Shown here piece after piece: positions 46,797 through 55,190 of a DNA stretch of 64,000 nt. Numbering within the stretch: the first letter of the stretch is position 1; the number at the start of each line of letters is the position of its first letter. Location: assembly GCA_015179125.1 (NCBI GenBank), contig WHVA01000004.1:496001-560000 (forward strand), given 5' to 3'. Under the pieces are notes generated by a model, which had not been told where the DNA came from, searched no databases, and saw only the letters and a list, made by a program, of their open reading frames with translations. Position numbers and translations under genes: made by a program. The stretch comes from Gautieria morchelliformis. Taxonomy: Eukaryota > Basidiomycota > Agaricomycetes > Gomphales > Gomphaceae.

Positions 46797-47279
46797 TGTA
46801 AGGGCAACCCTAGCTGGTTGTGGAGATCACACACAACTGACAAGGGGAAATCCAAAGTATGTATAAATGAACAGAGCATACAAGAGAGGGGATTCTCACC
46901 TGACAAGGGGAAATCCAAAGAGAAAAGTCTAAGGACCCCCAATGTCAGCGAGCCTGTATTATACTACGCTGCGCAGCCAGGGACAACACTTGGCACCCGC
47001 CATCAACCCTGCATCTCCCTGACCACCCTGACCCTTGATTGACCCTTGATGCCACCTATTACGCGAGTCGCTTGATTTCCGACACTGTTCCGAGAGTGGA
47101 AGTTGGAAATTGGAGTGGAACTGGCGAGGCGAACAGAACTGGTGGAAGTTCTCCCAGAAGCGGAATCATTTCCGAAAGCGGAGGCGGAGATGGAATCGGA
47201 ACCAGAACCGGAGTCGGAAATGGAGTCGGAACTGGGTGTGGTGTCGGAACTGGAAATGGAAAACAGGGTGTCCCTGACA
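46797..47279 (-). repeat. 3' LTR of the family A chromovirus
   Basis: Plus-strand TGTAAGGGCAACCC..GGTGTCCCTGACA. It is 36 bp shorter than the 5' LTR, mainly from one missing tandem unit of ggagtcggaactgggtgtgg. Confidence 0.93.
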
Positions 47280-47293
47280 TCACCCCCCCTCTA
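47280..47293 (-). other. Polypurine tract
   Basis: Minus-strand TAGAGGGGGGGTGA directly before the LTR start TGTCAGGG: the plus-strand primer site. Confidence 0.85.
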
Positions 47294-47652
47294 GTGTGCT
47301 GCGTCCTCGAAGCATGGGACACGAGGGATTGAAATGCCAGCGAGCGGATTCGGCGAGGGGCACCGGGGTGTGTCCTATAGAACTCACAGAGTTTGTCTGG
47401 AGTGGAAACATCTGGCTCCGGGACACATGAATTCTCCTCGTACCCATACCCTTCCCATTTCACGAGGAATTGGAGTCGTCCTCGCACAAACCGGCTGTCC
47501 AGGATCCGTTCCACCACATAGTGCTCTTCCCCATCTACAATTTCCGGCGGAGGTGGCGGACGAGCCTTCTGACCTGGAATTGGGTCCTCAAGCATAGGGA
47601 GTAACTTCACCACATTGAAGACGGGGTGGAGGTGGGACATGGACATCGGAAG
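47294..47652 (-). pseudogene. Chromodomain end of family A pol
   Basis: Follows a TGA (47655-47653), in the same frame as upstream pol. It reads MSMSHLHPVFNVVKLLPML and then the chromodomain YVVERILDSRFVRGRLQFLV with VKWEGYGYEENS, which in chromoviruses steers integration toward marked chromatin. The tail LCEFYRTHPGAPRRI is typical. Confidence 0.88.
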
Positions 47653-47895
47653 TCAGAGGCGGTATGCATTTCGTCCAACCCTCCGCGTCACCGTGAAGGG
47701 CCCAAGGTAGCAGTGGGCAAGCTTCTGTGAAGGGCGTGTGGTGTGGATGTCACTTGCATCTAGATACACCTTGTCTCCAACTTGGTACTCTGGGGCAGGA
47801 ACCCGGCGTTGGTTGTAGTACCTTGCCATGTCATCCTTGGCCTTCGCAAGGGCCGACTTGGCTTCCGAAAGGGTGGAGTCCATGCGGTCCCGGAA
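47653..47895 (-). pseudogene. Integrase C-terminal segment of family A pol
   Basis: Lies between two in-frame stops: TAG at 47898-47896, where Gln is expected in the ETVNQFRDRM context, and TGA at 47655-47653, where Arg is expected in YRLRLPMS. It contains SEAKSALAKAKDDMARYYNQ and VGDKVYLDASD.. GPFTVTRRVG, the GPY/F-type integrase C-terminal module. Confidence 0.88.
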
Positions 47896-49818
47896 CTAAT
47901 TGACCGTCTCGAGTCGGGAGTCAGTCTGGCGTGGCTCGAAGCCCATCCGCGGGTGTCGTCTGGAGTCAAGCATGAAGGGAGTCTGTTGTGTGGCGGAATG
48001 TACATGGTTGTTATATTGGAATTCCGCCAGTGGAAGTAACTCATCCCAGTCATCCTGCCTCTCGTTGACAAAGAGGCGGAGATATTGCTCCAACTCCTGA
48101 TTGACCCGTTCCGTCTGTCCGTCACCCTGCGGATGGTATGCTGTGGTGGTAGCCAGCTTTATGCCGAGCAGGCGGTAGAGCTCCTGAGTCAGTTCCGCTA
48201 CAAACTGCAGACCTCGGTCAGAAACAACTTGCTTCAGGAGCCCATGCAACTTCCAGACATGTGCAAGGAACAGGCGGGCTGCTCCGAGGGCTGTGATCGT
48301 CGTGTGCGTCGGAATGAAGTGGGACACCTTGCTTACCGAATCCACGACATTCATGATCGCATCGTAGCCATGAGACTCTGGGAGTTCAACGAAGAAGTCG
48401 ACACTGATGGTGTCCCAGCGGGATTCGGGAATCGGGAGTGGAACAAGTTCTCCGACGGGCGGATGTCGTTGTGCTTTAGTTCGGAGACAAAGGTCACATG
48501 TCTTCACGTACTGTCCAATGTAGCGGGACATCTGGGGCCACCAGTAATTCCAAGCCACTAACTCCAGCGTCTTCCACCTGCAAGCATGCCCAGCAACCCG
48601 TGTGTCATGGTGCTGGGACACGATGTGGCGGCGGAGGTCCGCCCCACCTGGAACATAGACCTTGCCTCTGAAGTGGAGCAGTCCATCACGTTCCGACCAT
48701 TCCGCTGCCCGTACAGACCGTGAGTGCCCTTTCCGAAGTTCCTCCACCGCCTTCACCACTGACTCCTCCTCTCCATTCCGGTACCGCCTCCGGATATCCC
48801 GGAGCATTTCCGCTTCCACCCCAACTGCAGTCACTCCCTCTAGGGCACGGATTGCAAAGAGACTTGGGCAGAGCAGTGTCATATTCGCGTTGTCTCCACT
48901 TCCGCTTCCATGATCCGCACGGCGGGATAGGGCATCGGGCTTGCCCATGGTGTGGCCGGGCCGGTGGTGGAGCATGAAGTCAAACCAAGACAGGTGTAGG
49001 GACCACCGTGCTTGTCGTCGGTTCAACTTCTTAGATGTGCGGAAATACTCGAGGTTCTTGTGGTCTGTCCAGATCTCAAATGGGCATAGAGCACCCTCGA
49101 GGAAGTGTCGCCACTCCTCCAGTGCTCGGATGATTGCCAGCATCTCCTTGTCATGGATCTCATAGTTCTGCTCGACCGGACTAAGGCTCTTAGAGAAGAA
49201 GGCAATTGGATGCCACCCCCCACCATCTTCCGGTGACTGTTGTGACAAGACCACTCCGGTAGCTGTGTCGGAAGAATCCACCTCGACTCGGTAAGGGCGA
49301 GAGTCGTCGGGAAAGATCAGGACCAGGGAAGAAGTGATCAGCTCTTTGAGTTTGTCAAAGGAGGCCTGTTCCGGCTCTCCCCACCGCCATCCAACCTCCT
49401 TCTTGATGAGGTCGAAGAGGGTACGGGCGTGGCAGGAGAAGTCCTTGATGAACCGCCGGTAGAAATTGACAAACCCAATGAAGGACTGGACCTCCTTCTT
49501 GTTCTGCGGCACGGGCCAATCCAACACACCGGAAACTTTGACTGGGTCCATTTCCACCTTTCCTTCCGACACAATCACCCCAAGATACTCTATCCGCGTC
49601 CGCTCAAATTCGCACTTTTCTGGCTTGAGACACAGGTTGTACTCCCGGAGCCGTTCCAGCACTCTCCGCATGACTTCCCGATGTTTGGACATTGTTTTTG
49701 TGAAGATGAGGATGTCATCGAGGTAGACACAGACAACCCCTTCTGCTATCATGTCACGGAAAATGTCATTCATCATTGTCTGGAATGTGGCGGGACTGTT
49801 GGTGAGGCCAAAGAACAT
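47896..49818 (-). pseudogene. Family A pol: reverse transcriptase, RNase H and integrase
   Basis: 640-codon open frame. It begins in the RT palm with MFFGLTNSPATFQTMMNDIF and the catalytic YLDD at residues 32-35. RNase H begins near PYRVEVDSSDTATGVVLSQ. Integrase has the zinc-binding His/Cys set (HHDTRVAGH..KTCDLC), the first catalytic Asp in WDTISVDFF, the second in VSDRGLQF and the Glu in GDGQTERVNQELEQ. All catalytic acids are present. It is separated from the upstream RT part by a 1-nt shift near 49890 and closes at a TAG. Confidence 0.93.
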
Positions 49819-50333
49819 GACCTGCGGCTCAAAGAGTCCTTGGTTGGTGCGGAATGCGGCCTTCCACTCGTCTCCCTCTCGGATCTGAACATTATTGAAG
49901 CCCAGCGGACATCCAGCTTAGTGAAGTACCTTGCCCCGTGGAGTTGTGTGATTAGTTCGGAAATGAGTGGAATGGGGTTCTTGATGAAGAACACCGGAGA
50001 TGCCATGGGTGACTTGGAGGGGCGGATCCTCCCTGTACGGAGGTTTTCTGCAAGGAATGCATCGAGCTCTACCTGCTCCTTGGGTGACAGCGGGTAGACT
50101 TTGCAGTTGGTGGGCTTTGACCCAGGCTCCAACTCGATGGCGTGGTCCCACAGCTTCCGTGGAGGCAGGGCATCAAAGGACTCCTTGGAAAAGATGTCCT
50201 CGAACTCCCGCAGGTACTCCGGAATTTCCGCCTCTGCTCTATCATGCTTCTTGGAGGCTTCAGCAAGGTGTTGTGAAATATTTCCGGTGGCGCGGATGTG
50301 TTCCGCTTCTGGCGGAAGGTTTACGTACAGCAA
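49773..50333 (-). pseudogene. Family A pol: N-terminal reverse transcriptase with deletion and frameshift
   Basis: Reads IPEYLREFEDIFSKESFDAL and ENLRTGRIRPSKSPMASPVF (fingers). At about 49980 the sequence jumps from VFFIKN straight to PIPLISELITQLHGARYFTK. The family normally has about 25 residues here, including the basic DYR segment, so an in-frame deletion of roughly 70 nt is inferred. At LDVRW the frame shifts by one. It is in the same frame as protease, behind a TAA at 50345-50343. Confidence 0.88.
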
Positions 50334-50342
50334 GCGCTCCCC

Positions 50343-51134
50343 TTACGCCAGAGTGTCTTCCGGACCGAGTCGGATGACGTCGGAGTCGGAATAGGAATCG
50401 GGATCGGAATTGGGAGTGGGATCCGGTTCAAATTCCGCTTCCGAGTCTTCTTCTGCAAGCAGTGGATGGGGGCCGGAACGACATGTCTGTATGAGCCGTT
50501 CGGTCTTCCGCTGCTCCTGGCGCTCCTTCCGCACTTCCGACCGGCACATGTGACACTTGGCTGGACACCGACTCATCAGTACCTTCCGAGTCTGCCAATT
50601 GATCTCCGGGTTGTGCTCTTGAAGCCAGGTAAACCCGAGGATGATGTCTTGCTTCCCCAGGCTGGTGACAGCGAAGGAAGTGCGTTCCGAGTGTCCATCG
50701 TAGCGGAGAATTGTGTCCACTATCTCCGTGATGGACCCTGCCTCATTGGGGCTTCCATCCACATTGAACACCGGGATTGCACGTTGCAACTTCCGCGTGG
50801 TCAGTCGGTTCCGTTCCACATAGTCCCGGTCCATAAACTGACCAGTGGCCCCGCAATCGACAAGGGCGGGTCCGGATTTGACTTCCGCCGTATCGGTCGT
50901 CTGGACCTCTACCTTAATGACTAGTGACTTGGGGCCAGGGGTGGCAGCAACAACATAGCGCTTCGGAAGGCGTCTCTCCCAAGGGCGGATGCGGGATGGA
51001 CGGGGTGTTGGATTTGGTTTTTGTGTGACTTTATCCGGTGGGTCTGTACGAAGTGAGGGGAGTGGGGGCTTTTCATTCTCTACTTCAAGACAGGCAAACC
51101 GGTTATGTACAGGCAGCAGGGGCACACATCTCAC
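50343..51134 (-). CDS. Family A protease region
   Basis: Retropepsin-like aspartic protease. The catalytic motif is ALVDCGATGQFMD, with Asp at about residue 93 of the open frame and Cys in the place of the usual Thr/Ser. FAVTSLGKQDIILGFTWLQE follows, corresponding to the ILG flap-side motif. It is followed by an acidic spacer (SDPDSYSDSD) and TAA. The frame is -1 relative to gag and overlaps its end, so expression would need a frameshift or reinitiation. There is no ATG at the frame start; the first codon counted is GTG. Confidence 0.85.
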   Translation of the reverse strand: MRCVPLLPVHNRFACLEVENEKPPLPSLRTDPPDKVTQKPNPTPRPSRIRPWERRLPKRYVVAATPGPKSLVIKVEVQTTDTAEVKSGPALVDCGATGQFMDRDYVERNRLTTRKLQRAIPVFNVDGSPNEAGSITEIVDTILRYDGHSERTSFAVTSLGKQDIILGFTWLQEHNPEINWQTRKVLMSRCPAKCHMCRSEVRKERQEQRKTERLIQTCRSGPHPLLAEEDSEAEFEPDPTPNSDPDSYSDSDVIRLGPEDTLA

Positions 51135-52465
51135 CCGCTGCGTGTCACAAAATCCGACGCATCTTCCGCTTCCGGTAGACCATGTTCCGCATTTTCGGAA
51201 AGTTCTTCCGCAGTGGGCACTCCGTTTATGTCTGCAAGTGCGAGGAACTCTGGAAGGATCTCGAGTTTCTCCTCTGTGGTCATAAGCCGGATATCAAAGG
51301 CTTGGGGGCACTCGCGAGCATAGTGGCCTGGTTGTCGACATCGGAAGCAGGTGATAGTTCCGCGGCCTTTTCTGCGCATGCGGTCAACATCCATCGGGGC
51401 AGGGCCACTCTTCGAGGGAGGAGGGCTAGGGTTCCTAATAGGAGCAGGCGGAGCAAGCGTCGGAAATAATTTCCGGGTGGGAATGAATGCGCTTCCGGGT
51501 TTTGGCGCAGGTGGACTAGGACGAGTGGAACTGCATGTCATGTTCCGGCTCATCTCCACGAAGGCCTCATTTGCTTCCCTGTTCCGGGACACCCTCTGCG
51601 CAGCTTGGTACCACCCTTCCGGGTCATCAAAATCCGGAGCTCCATCCCCAAGCAGCGCAACTTGGTTCTGGAGTGTCGGATCAAGTCCTCGTCGGAATTT
51701 GATGACGATCGTCTTGTCGTCGTCATACTCCGCAAGGTCGATGAGCTCCTGGAAGCGATCAATGTAGTCATCGACCGGATCCTTGGCCTGGTACCAGCTG
51801 GTCCCCTCGAGCTTCGTAAGGGCTGTGAGCTGCTCGTTTTTCGGGCAGAACTGGTCGGAAAATGTTTTCTCAAAGGCGTCCCAGTCCCAGAAGTAGTTCC
51901 CCTTGCCCTTTGCTTCATGTCGGATCACCTTGTTTGCAAAACGGGCTGTGCGGTCCGACTTGAAAAAGGACAATGCCCAGTGAATCCGAGCCTGGTCGTT
52001 CGGAAAGAGGTCTCCGACAATTGCGAAGTAGATGCTGCATGTGTTGAAGAATGCGCGTCCCTTCTCCCGATCTCCGTCAAAGTCCGCCGGAGTTGCGGGT
52101 TTGACCTTTGCTAACTTCGCAGAGACCCTCTCTTCCGCTACTTCAGCTTTTCCAAAAGCCGGATCGTCCAGCATTTCATTTCCACCACTTTGTGGAATAT
52201 CTAACTTAGCCAAAATCGCTTGTAAGGCTGTTTCAATCGCGTCGGTCTTCATCCGGTTCCGCGTCAGTTCCTCCTCCATATTCCGAAGACGATTGTCCGG
52301 ATCCATGTCGGAAGGAGAAATATGGGACGGGATTTCCGGGGTTGGGAGCTCGACGTAAGAAGAGAGGCTGTCGTACGCTGTGTGTGCGGAAGAGGTCGCG
52401 ATCTCCGAGTCGCTGTCTCCGATTCTGAACGCACCTATGGCGAATGCAACGCGCAGTACGACCAC
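51131..52465 (-). CDS. Family A gag
   Basis: Capsid/nucleocapsid protein, intact over 444 codons. The likely translation start is MDPDNRLRNMEEELTRNRMK at 52306, with a further in-frame ATG at 52465. The capsid region includes GRAFFNTCSIYFAIVGDLFP and KTFSDQFCPKNEQLTALTKL. One zinc knuckle, CFRCRQPGHYAREC, lies at residues 373-386 of the long frame (C-x2-C-x4-H-x4-C). It is the only undamaged full protein of the element. Confidence 0.93.
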   Translation of the reverse strand: MVVLRVAFAIGAFRIGDSDSEIATSSAHTAYDSLSSYVELPTPEIPSHISPSDMDPDNRLRNMEEELTRNRMKTDAIETALQAILAKLDIPQSGGNEMLDDPAFGKAEVAEERVSAKLAKVKPATPADFDGDREKGRAFFNTCSIYFAIVGDLFPNDQARIHWALSFFKSDRTARFANKVIRHEAKGKGNYFWDWDAFEKTFSDQFCPKNEQLTALTKLEGTSWYQAKDPVDDYIDRFQELIDLAEYDDDKTIVIKFRRGLDPTLQNQVALLGDGAPDFDDPEGWYQAAQRVSRNREANEAFVEMSRNMTCSSTRPSPPAPKPGSAFIPTRKLFPTLAPPAPIRNPSPPPSKSGPAPMDVDRMRRKGRGTITCFRCRQPGHYARECPQAFDIRLMTTEEKLEILPEFLALADINGVPTAEELSENAEHGLPEAEDASDFVTRSG

Positions 52466-52480
52466 CAGTCCTCTAGGGAG

Positions 52481-52490
52481 AGACTTTTCT
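52481..52490 (-). other. Self-priming primer-binding site
   Basis: Minus-strand AGAAAAGTCT begins 2 nt after the 5' LTR. It is perfectly complementary to AGACTTTTCT at 52632-52623 inside the LTR, placed about 33 nt after a TATA box (TATAATA, 52665-52659), where transcription should begin. This is the layout of Tf1/sushi-type elements, whose RNA 5' end folds back as primer. Confidence 0.7.
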
Positions 52491-52492
52491 GC

Positions 52493-53011
52493 TGTAAGGG
52501 CAACCCTAGCTGGTTGTGGAGATCACACTACCACACAACTGACAAGGGGAAATCCAAAGTATGTATAAATGAACAGAGCATACAAGAGAGGGGATTCTCA
52601 CCTGACAAGGGGAAATCCAAAGAGAAAAGTCTAAGGACCCCCAATGTCAGCGAGCCTGTATTATACTACGCTGCGCAGCCAGGGACAACACTTGGCACCC
52701 GCCATCAACCCTGCATCTCCCTGACCACCCTGACCCTTGATTGACCCTTGATGCCACCTATTACGTGAGTCGCTTGATTTCCGACACTGTTCCGAGAGTG
52801 GAAGTTGGAAATTGGAGTGGAATTGGCGAGGCGAACAGAACTGGTGGAAGTTCTCCAGAAGCGGAATCATTTCCGAAAGCGGAGGTGGAGATGGAATCGG
52901 AACCGGAAGCGGAGTCGGAAATGGAGTCGGAACTGGGTGTGGTGTCGGAAATGGAGTCGGAACTGGGTGTGGTGTCGGAACTGGAAATGGAAAACAGGGT
53001 GTCCCCTGACA
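52493..53011 (-). repeat. 5' LTR of the family A chromovirus
   Basis: 519 bp, plus-strand TGTAAGGGCAACCC..GTGTCCCCTGACA. It carries the minus-strand TATAATA promoter at 52665-52659 and a tandem duplication of the ggagtcggaactgggtgtgg unit. Confidence 0.93.
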
Positions 53012-53725
53012 AAAACCCCCTCATGTATGTCTCCGTTTCTGCAATCAGATAATCGACATCGATACGTGATTCCTTTCGCACTGTCTCCTGTTCTTAGCAC
53101 AGCGAGTTTTGCTAGTCTTGTCTCCCTCAGTCCTCGAACCTCTGTCCTCCGCCTCTTCCGCCTCTTCCGACCCTTGACCTTCAGTACTCTGTTCCCAACT
53201 TCCGCCTTCTCCGATATCCGCAAGTCAATTCCGAAATACTTAGGACGGTAGTTTCATCAGGGGCGCAACACATAAGTTGAAGCCGTTGTCCTTTCCAGTT
53301 CTGACCTCCGGGAATTCCGATACGTAACAGCCTTCCGCCTTCTGCCTTCCGCCTTCCGCCTTCTGCCTCCCGCCTCAGTTCCGACTCAAGTTCCGACCAA
53401 CCTTTAGTTCAGTACTTTCCAACTTCCGACTCATTTCCGAAATACTTAGGACGATAGTTCATTGGGGGCGCAACCTACAAGTTGAAGCCGCTGTCCTTTC
53501 CAGTTCCGACTTAGCAGAAATCTCGCTACGTAACAAGGGTCACATGTGTTAGGTGGTTTCGGACTTACATCAGGCATGGAGTGGGTATGTCTGACTGAGA
53601 TCAGGGGTGCAGGGTATATAGGTAGCATGCTGGCAGTGCGGATCCACAGCTTTTCCTCTTTGGATCCTCCTCTGCCAGACCATGTGTGATTTCTGCTGTC
53701 TTGGGAGAGTTGCCCTTACACTAAC

Positions 53726-54434
53726 CAGCATACATGCTGGTTTATTCATTAGATAAATCTCTGTAAATATTCATTTGATATGTTTGATAAAGAGAGTGTT
53801 TCTTGACTAGGAAGCCCAGTAGCAAGGTGTTTATTACAACAATCCCAGCCTTTTGCATAAAAACCCCTCCTGTATGTGCTTTATGCTGCGATCAGATTAT
53901 CAACTTTGACACATGCTACCTTCACTCAAGCCTCCTCATCTTCTCACAGTGAGCCCCTGCAATATCTCTGTCTCTAAGTTTTCTGATCCACCTTCCATCA
54001 TCCAACTCGTCCTCCAACTCCCAGCCTCCAACTCCTCACATTGACCCAAACTTTGATACCTCAAATCTTTGTCAACCTAGTTCTGACTCTTTGACACTTC
54101 TCTGCTTAGGACTGGTAGTTAATTGGAGGCACAAGACATACATTGAAGCCTCAGGCCTTTTGTTGGGTACATTTATGCTCCTGCACCAAAATCAAGCATA
54201 ATATATTCGATTTATTGTATGGTGTTTCAATCTTTTCTCACATTGTTCTTGTACCATGCGTTCACTTCTCTGATTATTTTCGAAATTTTCCAGTCACTCC
54301 CTACCTCTCCATTTCATTTTGTTATCGCTATTTTCACAAGCAGCTGCACCCAGCGGAGTTTGAAATGACTTGACGCGTGAGCTCTTGAGCGCTAAAGGGC
54401 CGGGTGCACGTATATGCCTTCTGAGACAGGATAG
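53726..54434. repeat. Old LTR-like remnant and spacer
   Basis: About 53850-54170 resembles a diverged B/C-type LTR interior (ttgcataaaaacccctcctg, gcgatcagattatcaac, ggcacaagacatacattgaag). No ends or duplications found. No gene. Confidence 0.45.
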
Positions 54435-54438
54435 TACT

Positions 54439-54472
54439 CCTCTCTCAGTGACAATAAATTCACTGAGAGAGG
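54439..54472. repeat. Perfect 13-bp hairpin; its core is repeated 109 bp downstream
   Basis: cctctctcagtga (54439-54451), loop caataaat, tcactgagagagg (54460-54472). The 26-bp core cagtgacaataaattcactgagagag occurs at 54446-54471 and again at 54555-54580. Confidence 0.85.
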
Positions 54473-54766
54473 CGAGTAGTATTCTTTATATTTTCATAGC
54501 ATGTTGACTGAAAATCATGTAGTGAGTTTGATTCTAGGTATTGTATTAATATAACAGTGACAATAAATTCACTGAGAGAGTGAATTTGATTCTAGCTTTC
54601 TAAGAACTCTACCGAACCTTCCCTGCCATAACCCCATGTTGCTAACACCTTTCTAGTCCTGACACTGGGTTCTATGATATGTAACAATAGATCAATATGG
54701 GGGTACTGAAACTAAGTCTATATATCATTACACTAGTAGCTAATTGGTGTTCTGGGATGCTGCTTA

Positions 54767-55190
54767 TCAGGACCTCTTACTTAAATCCATGACTTGAACC
54801 TCCAGCTCTTCAGCATCCTTCCACCAGCCCTGGTTCTGATAGGTTGAGGCAAGGTTCACCATGGTGGCCAGGGTGGCAGGATGCTCCTCACCAAGGGCCC
54901 TCTTCCTTGCCTTTATGACTTGAACCACCTGCTCTTCAGCATCCTTCCACCAGCCCTGATTCCAATGGGTTGAGGCAAGGTTGCACATGGTGCTCAGGGT
55001 GTTAGGATGCTCCTCATCAAGAACCCTCTTTCTTGCCTCCATGACTGGAACCCCCAGTTCTTCAGCATCCTTCCACTGGCCCTGATTCTCCTGATTTTGA
55101 GAGGTTGAGGTAAGGTTGGCCATGGCGGTTAGCATGTCAGGGTGCTCCTCAACGTAGGACTTGTCTCTGATTGTCAGCTAAACAGCATAT
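54767..55190 (-). pseudogene. TPR fragment (kinesin-light-chain type, as in fungal STAND proteins)
   Basis: Three to four tandem 42-residue units of the form LASTYQNQGWWKDAEELEVQ followed by RKRALGEEHPATLATM. These are TPR_10/12-type repeats, usually the C-terminal array of NB-ARC or related STAND proteins in mushrooms. The frame begins abruptly near 55190 (SYVEEHPDMLTAMANLTS) and ends MDLSKRS at 54767 with no N-terminal effector or NTPase region nearby, so it is a fragment or a terminal exon. Confidence 0.7.

Larger units (their letters stand above)
46797..53011 (-). mobile_element. Ty3/gypsy chromovirus (family A), nearly complete, innermost layer
   Basis: 6215 bp with two LTRs (483 and 519 bp), a perfect 5-bp duplication aaaac at 46792-46796 and 53012-53016, a polypurine tract next to the 3' LTR and a leader pairing site next to the 5' LTR. 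The order on the minus strand is gag, protease, reverse transcriptase, RNase H, integrase, chromodomain. Pol carries an RT deletion, a frameshift and three stops, so this copy cannot encode its own movement. The two LTRs differ by small indels (one 30-bp tandem unit, a 4-bp gap) and a few substitutions. Confidence 0.95.
46412..53329 (+). repeat. Solo LTR, family B, third layer of the nest
   Basis: Left part 46412-46796 (TGTTACGACTGTTCCG..) and right part 53012-53329 (..CGATACGTAACA). Its flanks are gcct (46408-46411) and gcct (53330-53333) within a (ccttccg)n repeat, so the exact duplication is ambiguous. The uninterrupted copy is at 96-822. Confidence 0.85.
45878..53535 (+). repeat. Solo LTR, family C, second layer of the nest
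   Basis: Left part 45878-46411 (TGTTACGACCGTGC..) and right part 53330-53535 (..TCGCTACGTAACA), with a perfect duplication agggt at 45873-45877 and 53536-53540. It lies inside the family D LTR and is itself split in its (ccttccg)n pyrimidine repeat. Confidence 0.88.
45720..53720 (+). repeat. Solo LTR, family D, outermost layer of the nest
   Basis: Left part 45720-45872 (TGTCAGGGAAATCCCC..) and right part from 53541 to 53720 (..GAGAGTTGCCCTTACA), with a perfect 5-bp duplication ctaac at 45715-45719 and 53721-53725. The two parts together read like the D LTR at 41466-41844. Everything between is a later insertion. Confidence 0.88.

Noticed and set aside
49429-50097. 222-codon plus-strand frame
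   Set aside because: Antisense shadow of the chromovirus reverse transcriptase, with no family features.
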